From: Bacteroidota bacterium
GTDB taxonomy: Bacteria; Bacteroidota; Ignavibacteria; UBA10030
Length of the DNA: 6,449 bases
Assembly: GCA_003519375.1 (NCBI GenBank)
Contig: DOWV01000385.1
Location: 2,441-8,889, forward strand
Direction: 5' to 3'
Part shown: positions 1-5,526 of the stretch, one piece after another
How the letters are laid out: every line of letters begins with the position of its first letter
Position numbering within the stretch: position 1 is the stretch's first letter
Program-made: the position numbers and the translations under genes
The notes under the pieces: generated by a model
What the model saw: the letters and a program-made list of their open reading frames with translations, nothing else
What the model was told of the DNA's origin: nothing
Database searches by the model: none

Positions 1-20
1 CCAGATGACCCGATCACTCA

Positions 21-3000
21 ATGACTAAATCCTTCACCGACATCCTCAGAGACAAAATCGTCGTCTTCGACGGCGCCACCGGTACCCATCTTCAGGGTCA
101 GGGGCTGACGCCCGACGACTTCGGCGGCGAACAATACAACGGGTGCAACGAATACCTCGTTGTAACGAAACCCAATGCCGTCGAGAATGTCCATCGTGAC
201 TATCTTGATGCCGGCTGCGACGTTATCGAGACGAACTCGTTCGGCGGAACGAGCATTGTCCTTGCCGAATACGATCTTGCTGAGAAGTCATACCAGCTCA
301 ACCTTGAGTCAGCCCGAATCGCAAGGCGCGTTGCAGCAGAGTTCTCCGGCCCGGGCCATCCGAGGTTTGTGGCTGGATCGATGGGGCCGACGACAAAGCT
401 CCCATCCCTTGGACATATTTCATTCAAGGAAATGGCCGATGCCTATAAAGTTCAGGCAAGAGGGCTCATTGACGGCGGTGTCGATTTGCTCAGTGTTGAA
501 ACCTGCCAGGATGTTCTCCAGATCAAAGCAGCGCTGTTCGGAATCTTCGAGAGCTTCCGGGATGCGAACAAGAAGGTGCCGGTCATTGTCTCGGTGACGA
601 TTGAAACGATGGGCACCATGCTGCTTGGTACGGAGATCTCAGCGGCACTCACAGCCATAGAACCATATGATGTCGATGTCATAGGGATGAATTGCGCGAC
701 AGGACCCAAAGAGATGTCTGACCACGTTCGTGTCCTGTCAACCGGGTCTCCGAGGCCGATCATTGTCATGCCCAACGCAGGTTTGCCGGAAAACATCGGC
801 GGACGGGCACATTATCATCTTTCTCCCGGTGAGCTCGCCAACTATCTTTCTCGTTTTGTCAAAAATCTCGGCGTGCAGGTTGTCGGTGGGTGCTGTGGAA
901 CGACGAAGGAGCATATCCGGCAGCTTGTCGAGGCCGTGGGCTCTCTAGCGCCGCATCCCCGGAACGTGGAGTTCACTCCAGCCGCCGCCAGCCTCTATCA
1001 GGCGATCCCCTTCAAGACGCAGCCTGCGCCCGTTCTGGTCGGTGAACGAACGAATGCGAACGGCAGCAAGCTTTTCAGGGACCTGCTCGTCAAGGAAGAC
1101 TGGGAGGGGATGGTTGCCATGGGGCGCGAGCAGGTGAACGAACAGGCGCACATGCTCGATGTCTGTGTCGCGTATGCGGGGCGCAACGAGAGCTCCGATA
1201 TGCGCGAGCTGATCTCTCGCTTCAATACTCAGATCAGCATTCCGCTCGTGCTCGACACTACGGAAACGGCGGTTGCCGAGGAGGCGCTTCAGCGCATCGG
1301 CGGGAAGGCAATCGTCAATTCGATCAATCTGGAAGATGGTGAAGGGAGGCTTGAGCGGATCGTCGCATTGTGCAGGAATTATGGAGCTGCGGTCATTGCC
1401 CTGACGATCGATGAGCGGGGCATGGCAAAATCGGTGGAGACGAAGCTCGAAGTCGCAAAGCGCATCTATGACCTCGCCGTGCGCAAGCATGGGATGAAGG
1501 CTCACGATCTGATTTTCGACATGCTGACCTTCACGCTCGGGTCCGGTGAAGAAGAATTCCGGAAGGCCGGCCTGGCCACGCTGGAAGCGATACGACTGGT
1601 CAAGAAGGAGCTGCCGGGTGTCCACACGATTCTTGGTGTCAGTAACGTGTCGTTCGGACTTGCGCCGGGCATTCGCCACGCGCTCAACAGCGTCTTTCTC
1701 CACTACGCCGTCGAAGCGGGGCTCGATATGGCGATCGTGCACGCCTCGAAAATCATGCCACTCTTCAAGATAAACGAACGGAACCGGGAGCTGTGCCGGG
1801 AGCTGGTATTTGATGGGCGGCGGTTCGAAGGTGAAGCGGTGGATCGTCGCTGTATCTATGATCCTTTGACCGAGTTAATGGCTGCCTTTGCCGGTGAGAA
1901 GCGCGAGGCAAAGCAAGAAACCGCCGGCGAGCCGAAGACGATCGAGGAGCGGCTGAAGAACCGGATCATTGAAGGAAACAAGGTCGGACTTCAAACCGAT
2001 CTCGATGAAGGATTAAAGCGATATCAGGCGCTTGATATCATCAATACGATCCTGCTTGACGGGATGAAAGTGGTTGGTGAGTTATTTGGTTCGGGTCAGA
2101 TGCAGCTCCCATTCGTGCTTCAGTCGGCAGAAGTCATGAAGGCAGCGGTGGCGTATCTCGAACCTTATCTGGAGAAAAAAGAAGGTTCGCAGAAAGGGAC
2201 GTTGGTTATTGCCACGGTCAAGGGGGACGTCCATGACATTGGAAAGAACCTCGTTGACATCATACTGACGAACAACGGTTACAGAGTTATCAATCTCGGA
2301 ATCCGCTGCCCAATCGAAACCATGCTCCAGGCTGTGCAGGAGCACAAAGCCGACGCGCTGGGCATGAGCGGATTGCTCGTGAAGTCAACGATGGTGATGA
2401 AAGAGAATCTCGAAGTCATGAACGAGCGGGGGCTGAATACGCCCGTGATTCTAGGCGGAGCGGCATTGACGAGGCGATATGTCGACGGCGATCTCCGTCC
2501 GCTTTACAAAGGAGATGTCTACTACGCGAACGACGCCTTTGATGGCCTCCGGTATATGGAAGCGGTACTGGGGAAGAAGCCGGTGCCCGGGGCGAAGGTT
2601 GGCGCTGCTCCTGCCGACGAGGAAGAGCTTACTGGAGCTGAAGCAAAGATAGCTCTTGCTGCAGCAGATGAGGCGGTCACCGCTGAGAGCTCACACCTGC
2701 CAGGCATTGCAGTCGGTGAGAAGAGCGGCGGTCAATCCGGGGTCAGAAGAGACGTCCCGATTCCGCAGCCGCCGTTCTGGGGCACGAAGGTCGTAGAAGA
2801 TGTTTCGCTCGATGAGGTCTTCCGGTTCGTGAACGATGTCGCACTCATCCGCGGGCAATGGCGTGCTGTGCGGGGTTCGTTGTCGGAAACTGAGTACAAA
2901 GCAATACTCGAAAAGCAGGTCTATCCGGATTACGAAAACCTCAAGGCTCTCATCCGCCGCGAGGGCTTGCTGCAGCCCAAGGTCGTCTACGGCTACTTCC

Positions 3001-3608
3001 CTTGTCAGTCCGAAGGAAACGACCTGATCGTCTATCATCCACCCGTGGGGGCCGACGACCAGGAATCCTTTTTCAATCAACAATCATCAATCGATAATCG
3101 GAAATCACAGGAATGGATTCGCTTTACCTTCCCGCGTCAGTCTCGAGATCGCAGCTTGTGCATTGCCGATTACTTTGCCCCGGTGGATTCAGGACGCGTG
3201 GATGTGCTCGCATGCCACCTGGTCACGGTGGGCAAGAGAGCCTCAGAGTACTCCAGAAGCCTGTTCGATGCGAACAAGTACAAAGACTACCTCTATTTCC
3301 ACGGCCTGAGCGTTGAAAGCGCCGAGGCGATGGCCGAATTGTTCCATAAACGTATCAGGGAGGAACTCGGGATCGCCGGCAGGGATGCAAAGGAGATCAA
3401 ACGGCTGTTTAGTCAGGGGTATCAGGGTGCCCGGTACAGCTTCGGCTATGCAGCTTGCCCCCGCCTCGAGGACCAGGCAAAGTTCTTCGAGCTTCTCAAA
3501 CCTGAGCGAATCGGAGTATTTCTCACCGAAGAATACCAGATGGAGCCCGAGCAGTCGACTTCTGCGATTATCGTTCATCATCCTGAAGCCAGATATTTTA
3601 CCATTTGA
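21..3608 (+). CDS. metH: Cobalamin-dependent methionine synthase (5-methyltetrahydrofolate-homocysteine methyltransferase), full length
   Basis: Cytosolic enzyme that moves the methyl group of 5-methyltetrahydrofolate through cobalamin to homocysteine, making methionine and tetrahydrofolate. At 1195 residues it is close to the 1227 of E. coli MetH, and all four modules are visible. The homocysteine domain (about 1-310) has DGATGT at 17-22 and the zinc ligands C225, C291 and C292. The pterin domain (about 335-600) begins near VLVGERTNANGS. The cap and B12 domains (about 640-850) carry DVHDIGKN with the axial ligand H738, then GMSGLLVKST (781-790) and LGGAAL (811-816). An Ala/Glu-rich linker (about 853-915) leads to the reactivation domain (about 917-1195), with R1138 and GYAACP (1142-1147) for S-adenosylmethionine binding. 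The start is firm: an in-frame TGA at 6-8 leaves only the ATG at 21. No Shine-Dalgarno is visible in the 20 bases available. Oddity: residues 1014-1029 are a repeat-encoded in-frame insertion. Identification is near certain. Confidence 0.97.
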   Translation: MTKSFTDILRDKIVVFDGATGTHLQGQGLTPDDFGGEQYNGCNEYLVVTKPNAVENVHRDYLDAGCDVIETNSFGGTSIVLAEYDLAEKSYQLNLESARIARRVAAEFSGPGHPRFVAGSMGPTTKLPSLGHISFKEMADAYKVQARGLIDGGVDLLSVETCQDVLQIKAALFGIFESFRDANKKVPVIVSVTIETMGTMLLGTEISAALTAIEPYDVDVIGMNCATGPKEMSDHVRVLSTGSPRPIIVMPNAGLPENIGGRAHYHLSPGELANYLSRFVKNLGVQVVGGCCGTTKEHIRQLVEAVGSLAPHPRNVEFTPAAASLYQAIPFKTQPAPVLVGERTNANGSKLFRDLLVKEDWEGMVAMGREQVNEQAHMLDVCVAYAGRNESSDMRELISRFNTQISIPLVLDTTETAVAEEALQRIGGKAIVNSINLEDGEGRLERIVALCRNYGAAVIALTIDERGMAKSVETKLEVAKRIYDLAVRKHGMKAHDLIFDMLTFTLGSGEEEFRKAGLATLEAIRLVKKELPGVHTILGVSNVSFGLAPGIRHALNSVFLHYAVEAGLDMAIVHASKIMPLFKINERNRELCRELVFDGRRFEGEAVDRRCIYDPLTELMAAFAGEKREAKQETAGEPKTIEERLKNRIIEGNKVGLQTDLDEGLKRYQALDIINTILLDGMKVVGELFGSGQMQLPFVLQSAEVMKAAVAYLEPYLEKKEGSQKGTLVIATVKGDVHDIGKNLVDIILTNNGYRVINLGIRCPIETMLQAVQEHKADALGMSGLLVKSTMVMKENLEVMNERGLNTPVILGGAALTRRYVDGDLRPLYKGDVYYANDAFDGLRYMEAVLGKKPVPGAKVGAAPADEEELTGAEAKIALAAADEAVTAESSHLPGIAVGEKSGGQSGVRRDVPIPQPPFWGTKVVEDVSLDEVFRFVNDVALIRGQWRAVRGSLSETEYKAILEKQVYPDYENLKALIRREGLLQPKVVYGYFPCQSEGNDLIVYHPPVGADDQESFFNQQSSIDNRKSQEWIRFTFPRQSRDRSLCIADYFAPVDSGRVDVLACHLVTVGKRASEYSRSLFDANKYKDYLYFHGLSVESAEAMAELFHKRIREELGIAGRDAKEIKRLFSQGYQGARYSFGYAACPRLEDQAKFFELLKPERIGVFLTEEYQMEPEQSTSAIIVHHPEARYFTI
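3060..3114. repeat. 48-bp heptamer-repeat insertion inside metH, flanked by 7-bp direct repeats
   Basis: CAGGAAT occurs at 3060-3066 and again at 3108-3114, exactly 48 bases (16 codons) apart and in the same codon phase. Between them lie five consecutive 7-base units of the form AATCnnn, starting at 3075, 3082, 3089, 3096 and 3103. They encode a polar stretch (NQQSSIDNRKS) that is foreign to the family. Removing one direct repeat plus the interior restores ADDQEWIRFTFPRQ, which reads like an ordinary MetH reactivation domain. The sequence shows the repeat and its flanks directly. That it is an insertion with target-site duplication, rather than replication slippage, is inferred. Confidence 0.8.
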
Positions 3609-3709
3609 TGTTTTTGATGTACATTTAAGACCAATGGTACCATTCGGCTCTCCGTCGAAAGGCGCCAACATCTCATGCACCGATCACCAATCTATCAATC
3701 AAAACGATT
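3609..3709. other. metH-gpmA intergenic region with palindrome and degenerate AATC repeat
   Basis: This 101-base gap holds three small structures. TTTGATGT is repeated at 3604-3611 and 3613-3620, overlapping the metH stop. AATGGTACCATT (3633-3644) is a perfect 12-base palindrome; it has no T-run after it, so it is a poor intrinsic terminator. From 3682 to 3704 the sequence repeats GATC/AATC every 7-8 bases (at 3682, 3689 and 3697), resembling the heptamer array inside metH and ending five bases before the gpmA ATG. I see no convincing promoter and no Shine-Dalgarno. Confidence 0.45.
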
Positions 3710-4345
3710 ATGCCTAATCTACTGCTCCTTCGCCACGGCGAATCTCAATGGAATCTTGAAAACCGCTTCACGGGCTGGACAGATGTCTCTCTCTCCCCGA
3801 AAGGGGAGCAGGAAGCACATGAAGCCGGCGAAAAACTGAAATCGTACAAATTCGACAAAGCCTACACGTCGGTACTCAAGCGCGCGATCGACACGCTGCA
3901 GATCGTGTTGAAGATTACAGGTCAGCAGCATATTCCGATCGAGTACGACAAAGCACTGAACGAACGCCATTACGGTGCGCTGCAAGGTCTGAACAAAGCC
4001 GAGACGGCGAAGAAGTACGGTGACGGGCAGGTGAAGCTGTGGAGAAGGAGCTATGATGTTCCGCCTCCGAACGACGTCACGGAGCTTAATCCGCTTGGGA
4101 TGAGCGAGAGCTTGAAAGACACCGCGGCCCGTACGCTGCCGTACTTCGAATCGAGGATCATGCCCGACATCCGCGCGGGAAAGAACATACTCGTGGCTGC
4201 CCATGGCAACAGCCTTCGTTCGATCGTCATGCAGCTCGACAACCTGACGAAGGAACAGGTCATTGAGTTGAACATCCCGACCGGAGTGCCCTTGCTGTAC
4301 GTGTACGATGCCAAGGGGAACATCACAGAACATCGCTACCTCTGA
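3710..4345 (+). CDS. gpmA: 2,3-bisphosphoglycerate-dependent phosphoglycerate mutase, short form
   Basis: Cytosolic glycolytic and gluconeogenic enzyme that interconverts 3-phosphoglycerate and 2-phosphoglycerate through a phosphohistidine. The 211-residue protein opens with LLLRHGESQWNLENRFTGWT, the histidine phosphatase signature, with R8 and catalytic H9. The other active-site residues are in place: R58, the acid E85 in NERHYG, R112-R113 after W111, and H165 in AAHGNS. NIPTGVPLLY (188-197) is the usual C-terminal signature. It is 39 residues shorter than E. coli GpmA (250): about 15 are missing between the RR pair and the second histidine, and about 20 from the C-terminal tail. This matches the short GpmA type known from alphaproteobacteria and other groups, so it is not a truncation. 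The ATG at 3710 fits the family N terminus. No Shine-Dalgarno precedes it. It may be transcribed with metH or from an unseen promoter in the 101-base gap. Confidence 0.96.
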   Translation: MPNLLLLRHGESQWNLENRFTGWTDVSLSPKGEQEAHEAGEKLKSYKFDKAYTSVLKRAIDTLQIVLKITGQQHIPIEYDKALNERHYGALQGLNKAETAKKYGDGQVKLWRRSYDVPPPNDVTELNPLGMSESLKDTAARTLPYFESRIMPDIRAGKNILVAAHGNSLRSIVMQLDNLTKEQVIELNIPTGVPLLYVYDAKGNITEHRYL

Positions 4346-4457
4346 TTTTGATTATTCCTTTTTATGAGCCGCCGCAGATCCTGATTTTGTTCCTCATTTT
4401 GTGGCTTTGGGACTTTGTGGTTTATCTTTATTGAGCATCAAGGGAGCGGCAAAATGC
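4346..4457. other. Intergenic stretch downstream of gpmA, T-rich, with 8-base repeats
   Basis: This T-rich spacer lies between gpmA and the DUF309 promoter. CTGATTTTG appears at 4342-4350, overlapping the gpmA stop codon, and again at 4381-4389. An 8-base tandem repeat lies at 4397-4420 and is listed separately. No GC-rich hairpin followed by a T-run is evident, so the end of the gpmA transcript is not defined by sequence. Confidence 0.4.
4397..4420. repeat. Three-unit 8-base tandem repeat (CTTTGTGG-like)
   Basis: Three adjacent units read TTTTGTGG (4397-4404), CTTTGGGA (4405-4412) and CTTTGTGG (4413-4420). The first differs from the last at one position and the middle at two. From general familiarity, intergenic CTTTGTGG-type repeats turn up in various environmental genomes. 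Whether this one is dispersed in this genome cannot be seen from a single window. No function is apparent. Confidence 0.5.
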
Positions 4458-4486
4458 TTGTTTTTCTTGGCTCTATTTGCTATACT
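4458..4486 (+). promoter_or_regulatory. Predicted sigma70-type promoter for the DUF309-ferredoxin unit
   Basis: The -35 candidate TTGTTT (4458-4463) and the -10 TATACT (4481-4486) are 17 bases apart, the optimal spacing. TG at 4478-4479 is placed as an extended -10 element. The expected transcription start is about 4493, two bases before the ATG at 4495, so the mRNA would be essentially leaderless. This is the clearest promoter in the window. The spacing and match are seen directly; activity is inferred. Confidence 0.6.
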
Positions 4487-4494
4487 CGATTCGA

Positions 4495-4878
4495 ATGGAT
4501 GAGCTTTTTTTCCGGGGTATCCGGGAGTTCAACGAGGGGAAGTTCTTTGAGGCTCACGATAGTTTCGAAGAGATCTGGCAGGGGTACCGGGAGCCAGATC
4601 GCGAGTTCCTCCAGGGGTTGATCCAGGCAGCTGTCGGCCTGTACCACCTCGAACATCGCAACCTCAGAGGGGCACGAAGCCAGCTCTCAAAAGCGTGCTC
4701 AAAATTGACGGCCTACCGGCCTGAACACCGCGGCCTCTCTGTAGACCTTCTGTTTGCATCTCTGCAACGTCATCTCGGAGTCCTGGAGGCGAATCGGGAG
4801 CGTGGAGTGGAGGGCTTTGAAATTCTCGATAGACCAAGGATCCAGTTCTCATCTGGAATCGATCAGTCAATTGCTTAA
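4495..4878 (+). CDS. DUF309 family protein of unknown function
   Basis: This 127-residue, probably cytosolic, helical protein matches the DUF309 pattern. The N-terminal half has FNEGKFFEAHDSFEEIW (12-28), with the conserved H21-D22 and E25-E26-W28. It is followed by FLQGLIQAAVGLYHLEHRNL (38-57) and the GA at 59-60. A second helical stretch (about 62-105) and a tail with EILDRPRIQF (109-118) complete the usual layout. The family has no established biochemical role; the H/E-rich helical core could suggest metal or ligand binding, but that is speculation. The ATG at 4495 is preferred over an in-frame TTG at 4477 because the TTG lies at the predicted -10 element and would fall outside the mRNA. 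No Shine-Dalgarno is present, in keeping with a leaderless transcript. The stop is 17 bases from the ferredoxin start, which suggests co-transcription. Family assignment is confident, function unknown. Confidence 0.88.
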   Translation: MDELFFRGIREFNEGKFFEAHDSFEEIWQGYREPDREFLQGLIQAAVGLYHLEHRNLRGARSQLSKACSKLTAYRPEHRGLSVDLLFASLQRHLGVLEANRERGVEGFEILDRPRIQFSSGIDQSIA

Positions 4879-4881
4879 CTA

Positions 4882-4887
4882 GAGGAG
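4882..4887 (+). promoter_or_regulatory. Strong Shine-Dalgarno for the ferredoxin gene
   Basis: GAGGAG, within AGAGGAG at 4881-4887, ends 8 bases before the ATG at 4896. It is the best ribosome binding site in the window. It lies between the DUF309 stop and the ferredoxin start, so the second gene of the pair has its own initiation signal. Confidence 0.85.
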
Positions 4888-4895
4888 ACATCTGA

Positions 4896-5234
4896 ATGGC
4901 GACTTTTATCACTGAGGAATGCATCAATTGCGGAGCGTGCGAACCGGAATGCCCCAACACGGCGATCTATGCCGGAGGGGTGCAGTATGAACTGAACGGC
5001 GCGAACGTTGATGCGCTCTCGAACGACTTCTATTATATCGTTCCGGAGAAGTGCACGGAGTGTGTCGGTCACTTTGATAAAGAACAATGTGCCGCGGTTT
5101 GTCCTGTGGACTGCTGCGTGCCCGATCCGAATCGTCCCGAAACCGAAGAGGTCCTTTTCGAACGGGCGAAGAAGATTCACCCGGATCGTGCTTTCGCGGA
5201 ACTGAGCGCGGCAACATCACGCTTCAGGAAATAG
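4896..5234 (+). CDS. 2[4Fe-4S] ferredoxin, YfhL/Allochromatium-like with extended inter-cluster loop
   Basis: Small cytosolic electron carrier of 112 residues. The first cluster motif is C9-x2-C12-x2-C15-x3-C19-P. The second is C53-x2-C56-x8-C65-x3-C69-P, where the eight-residue gap between the second and third cysteines marks the Allochromatium vinosum/YfhL type rather than the clostridial type. The spacing from C19 to C53 is about 15 residues longer than in E. coli YfhL (next cysteine near residue 38). The extra loop includes NGANVDALSNDFYYIVPEKC, a form I associate with Bacteroidota-type ferredoxins. C73 and C74 follow the second motif and are not needed for the eight ligands. A charged, likely helical tail (about 83-112) ends the protein. 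The strong Shine-Dalgarno supports the start. It probably shares the promoter upstream of the DUF309 gene. The redox partner cannot be read from this context. Confidence 0.94.
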   Translation: MATFITEECINCGACEPECPNTAIYAGGVQYELNGANVDALSNDFYYIVPEKCTECVGHFDKEQCAAVCPVDCCVPDPNRPETEEVLFERAKKIHPDRAFAELSAATSRFRK

Positions 5235-5252
5235 GATTGTTCGATCAGTTTT

Positions 5253-5320
5253 GTAGAGGTCGGTGTCCGGCCGTCGCACTCATGTGCCGATGGTAATCGG
5301 TAGCCGACCTCAACTATTTT
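5253..5320 (+). terminator. Palindromic structured element; possible ferredoxin terminator or REP-like repeat
   Basis: GAGGTCGG (5256-5263) pairs with CCGACCTC (5304-5311); two further pairs beyond one mismatch extend this to 5253-5314, and TATTTT (5315-5320) follows. Inside are GCAC-TCAT-GTGC (5276-5287) and CCGAT-GGTA-ATCGG (5287-5300), which share one base. The left arm can instead form a local hairpin, GGTCGG/CCGGCC around TGT (5258-5272, one G-U pair). The sequence thus has two competing folds. It lies 18 bases after the ferredoxin stop, so a termination role is plausible, but the loop is large and the T-run is interrupted. A REP-like dispersed repeat or small structured RNA are alternatives. 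Confidence 0.4.
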
Positions 5321-5343
5321 CTGTGGTGACACTCTGTGAAAAC

Positions 5344-5510
5344 CCGAAATCCGAATATCGAAATCTCAAACAAGCACGAAGCGCGCAATTCGAAACACCC
5401 ACTCACCTGCCCTCGCTCTCCGTATGTTTGGATTTTCGGATTCGGTTAGCGTTTCGGACTTAGGATTTGAATTTGTATCGAATTTCGCATTTCGGATTTC
5501 GAATTTCTCG
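5344..5510. repeat. Imperfect inverted repeat made of 7-base units
   Basis: CGAAATCCGAA (5345-5355) is exactly complementary in reverse to TTCGGATTTCG (5491-5501), and the first 20 bases of the arms match at 17 positions. An inner pair, CGAAAC (5391-5396) and GTTTCG (5451-5456), continues the symmetry. Each arm is built of 7-base units: CCGAAAT, CCGAATA, TCGAAAT from 5344, and GAATTTC, GCATTTC, GGATTTC, GAATTTC from 5480. No transposase or clear flanking duplication is visible. The right end is three bases from the hydrolase Shine-Dalgarno, so a transcript crossing it would carry a long stem in its leader. It is probably a dispersed non-autonomous repeat. Confidence 0.65.
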
Positions 5511-5513
5511 ACC

Positions 5514-5518
5514 AGGAG
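5514..5518 (+). promoter_or_regulatory. Shine-Dalgarno that fixes the hydrolase start
   Basis: AGGAG ends 8 bases before the ATG at 5527. It selects this ATG over an in-frame TTG at 5467, whose 20-residue extension would be translated repeat sequence. Confidence 0.8.
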
Positions 5519-5526
5519 CATGTTCC

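Larger units (their letters stand above)
5235..5526. other. Gene-free 292-base gap holding two palindromic elements
   Basis: The gap between the ferredoxin and the hydrolase contains no credible gene. Its left part (5253-5320) is a compact palindromic structure. Its right part (5344-5510) is an A/T-rich imperfect inverted repeat. A Shine-Dalgarno follows at 5514-5518. The short open frames across it are composed of repeat sequence. No clear sigma70 promoter for the hydrolase was recognised. Confidence 0.6.

Noticed and set aside
1..20. Cobalamin or SAM riboswitch controlling metH
   Set aside because: Only 20 bases precede the gene, far too few to show one; the question is open outside the window.
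945..1742. 265-codon open frame on the minus strand inside metH
   Set aside because: It lies antisense to the conserved pterin-binding region, its translation has no recognisable motif, and it is explained by codon bias of metH.
3075..3109. CRISPR-like array in metH
   Set aside because: The units are 7 bases with no spacers, lie inside a coding sequence, and no cas gene is present.
3313..3717. Plus-strand frame bridging the end of metH and the start of gpmA
   Set aside because: It overlaps metH coding sequence in another frame, and its product is Ser/Arg-rich with no family features.
3719..4333. 204-codon minus-strand frame covering gpmA
   Set aside because: It mirrors gpmA, whose catalytic residues are all intact, and the antisense translation matches no family I know.
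4477..4494. TTG start six codons upstream for the DUF309 gene
   Set aside because: It lies at the predicted -10 element, and the family N terminus fits the ATG at 4495.
5256..5311. tRNA-like cloverleaf after the ferredoxin
   Set aside because: At 56 bases with an 8-bp closing stem it is too short, and it lacks a TPsiC arm and an anticodon arm.
5263..5463. Short plus-strand frame in the ferredoxin-hydrolase gap
   Set aside because: Most of it is translated repeat sequence, and it has no ribosome binding site or recognisable domain.
5467..5526. Upstream TTG start extending the hydrolase by 20 residues
   Set aside because: The extension is encoded by the heptamer repeat, while the ATG at 5527 has AGGAG at proper spacing.
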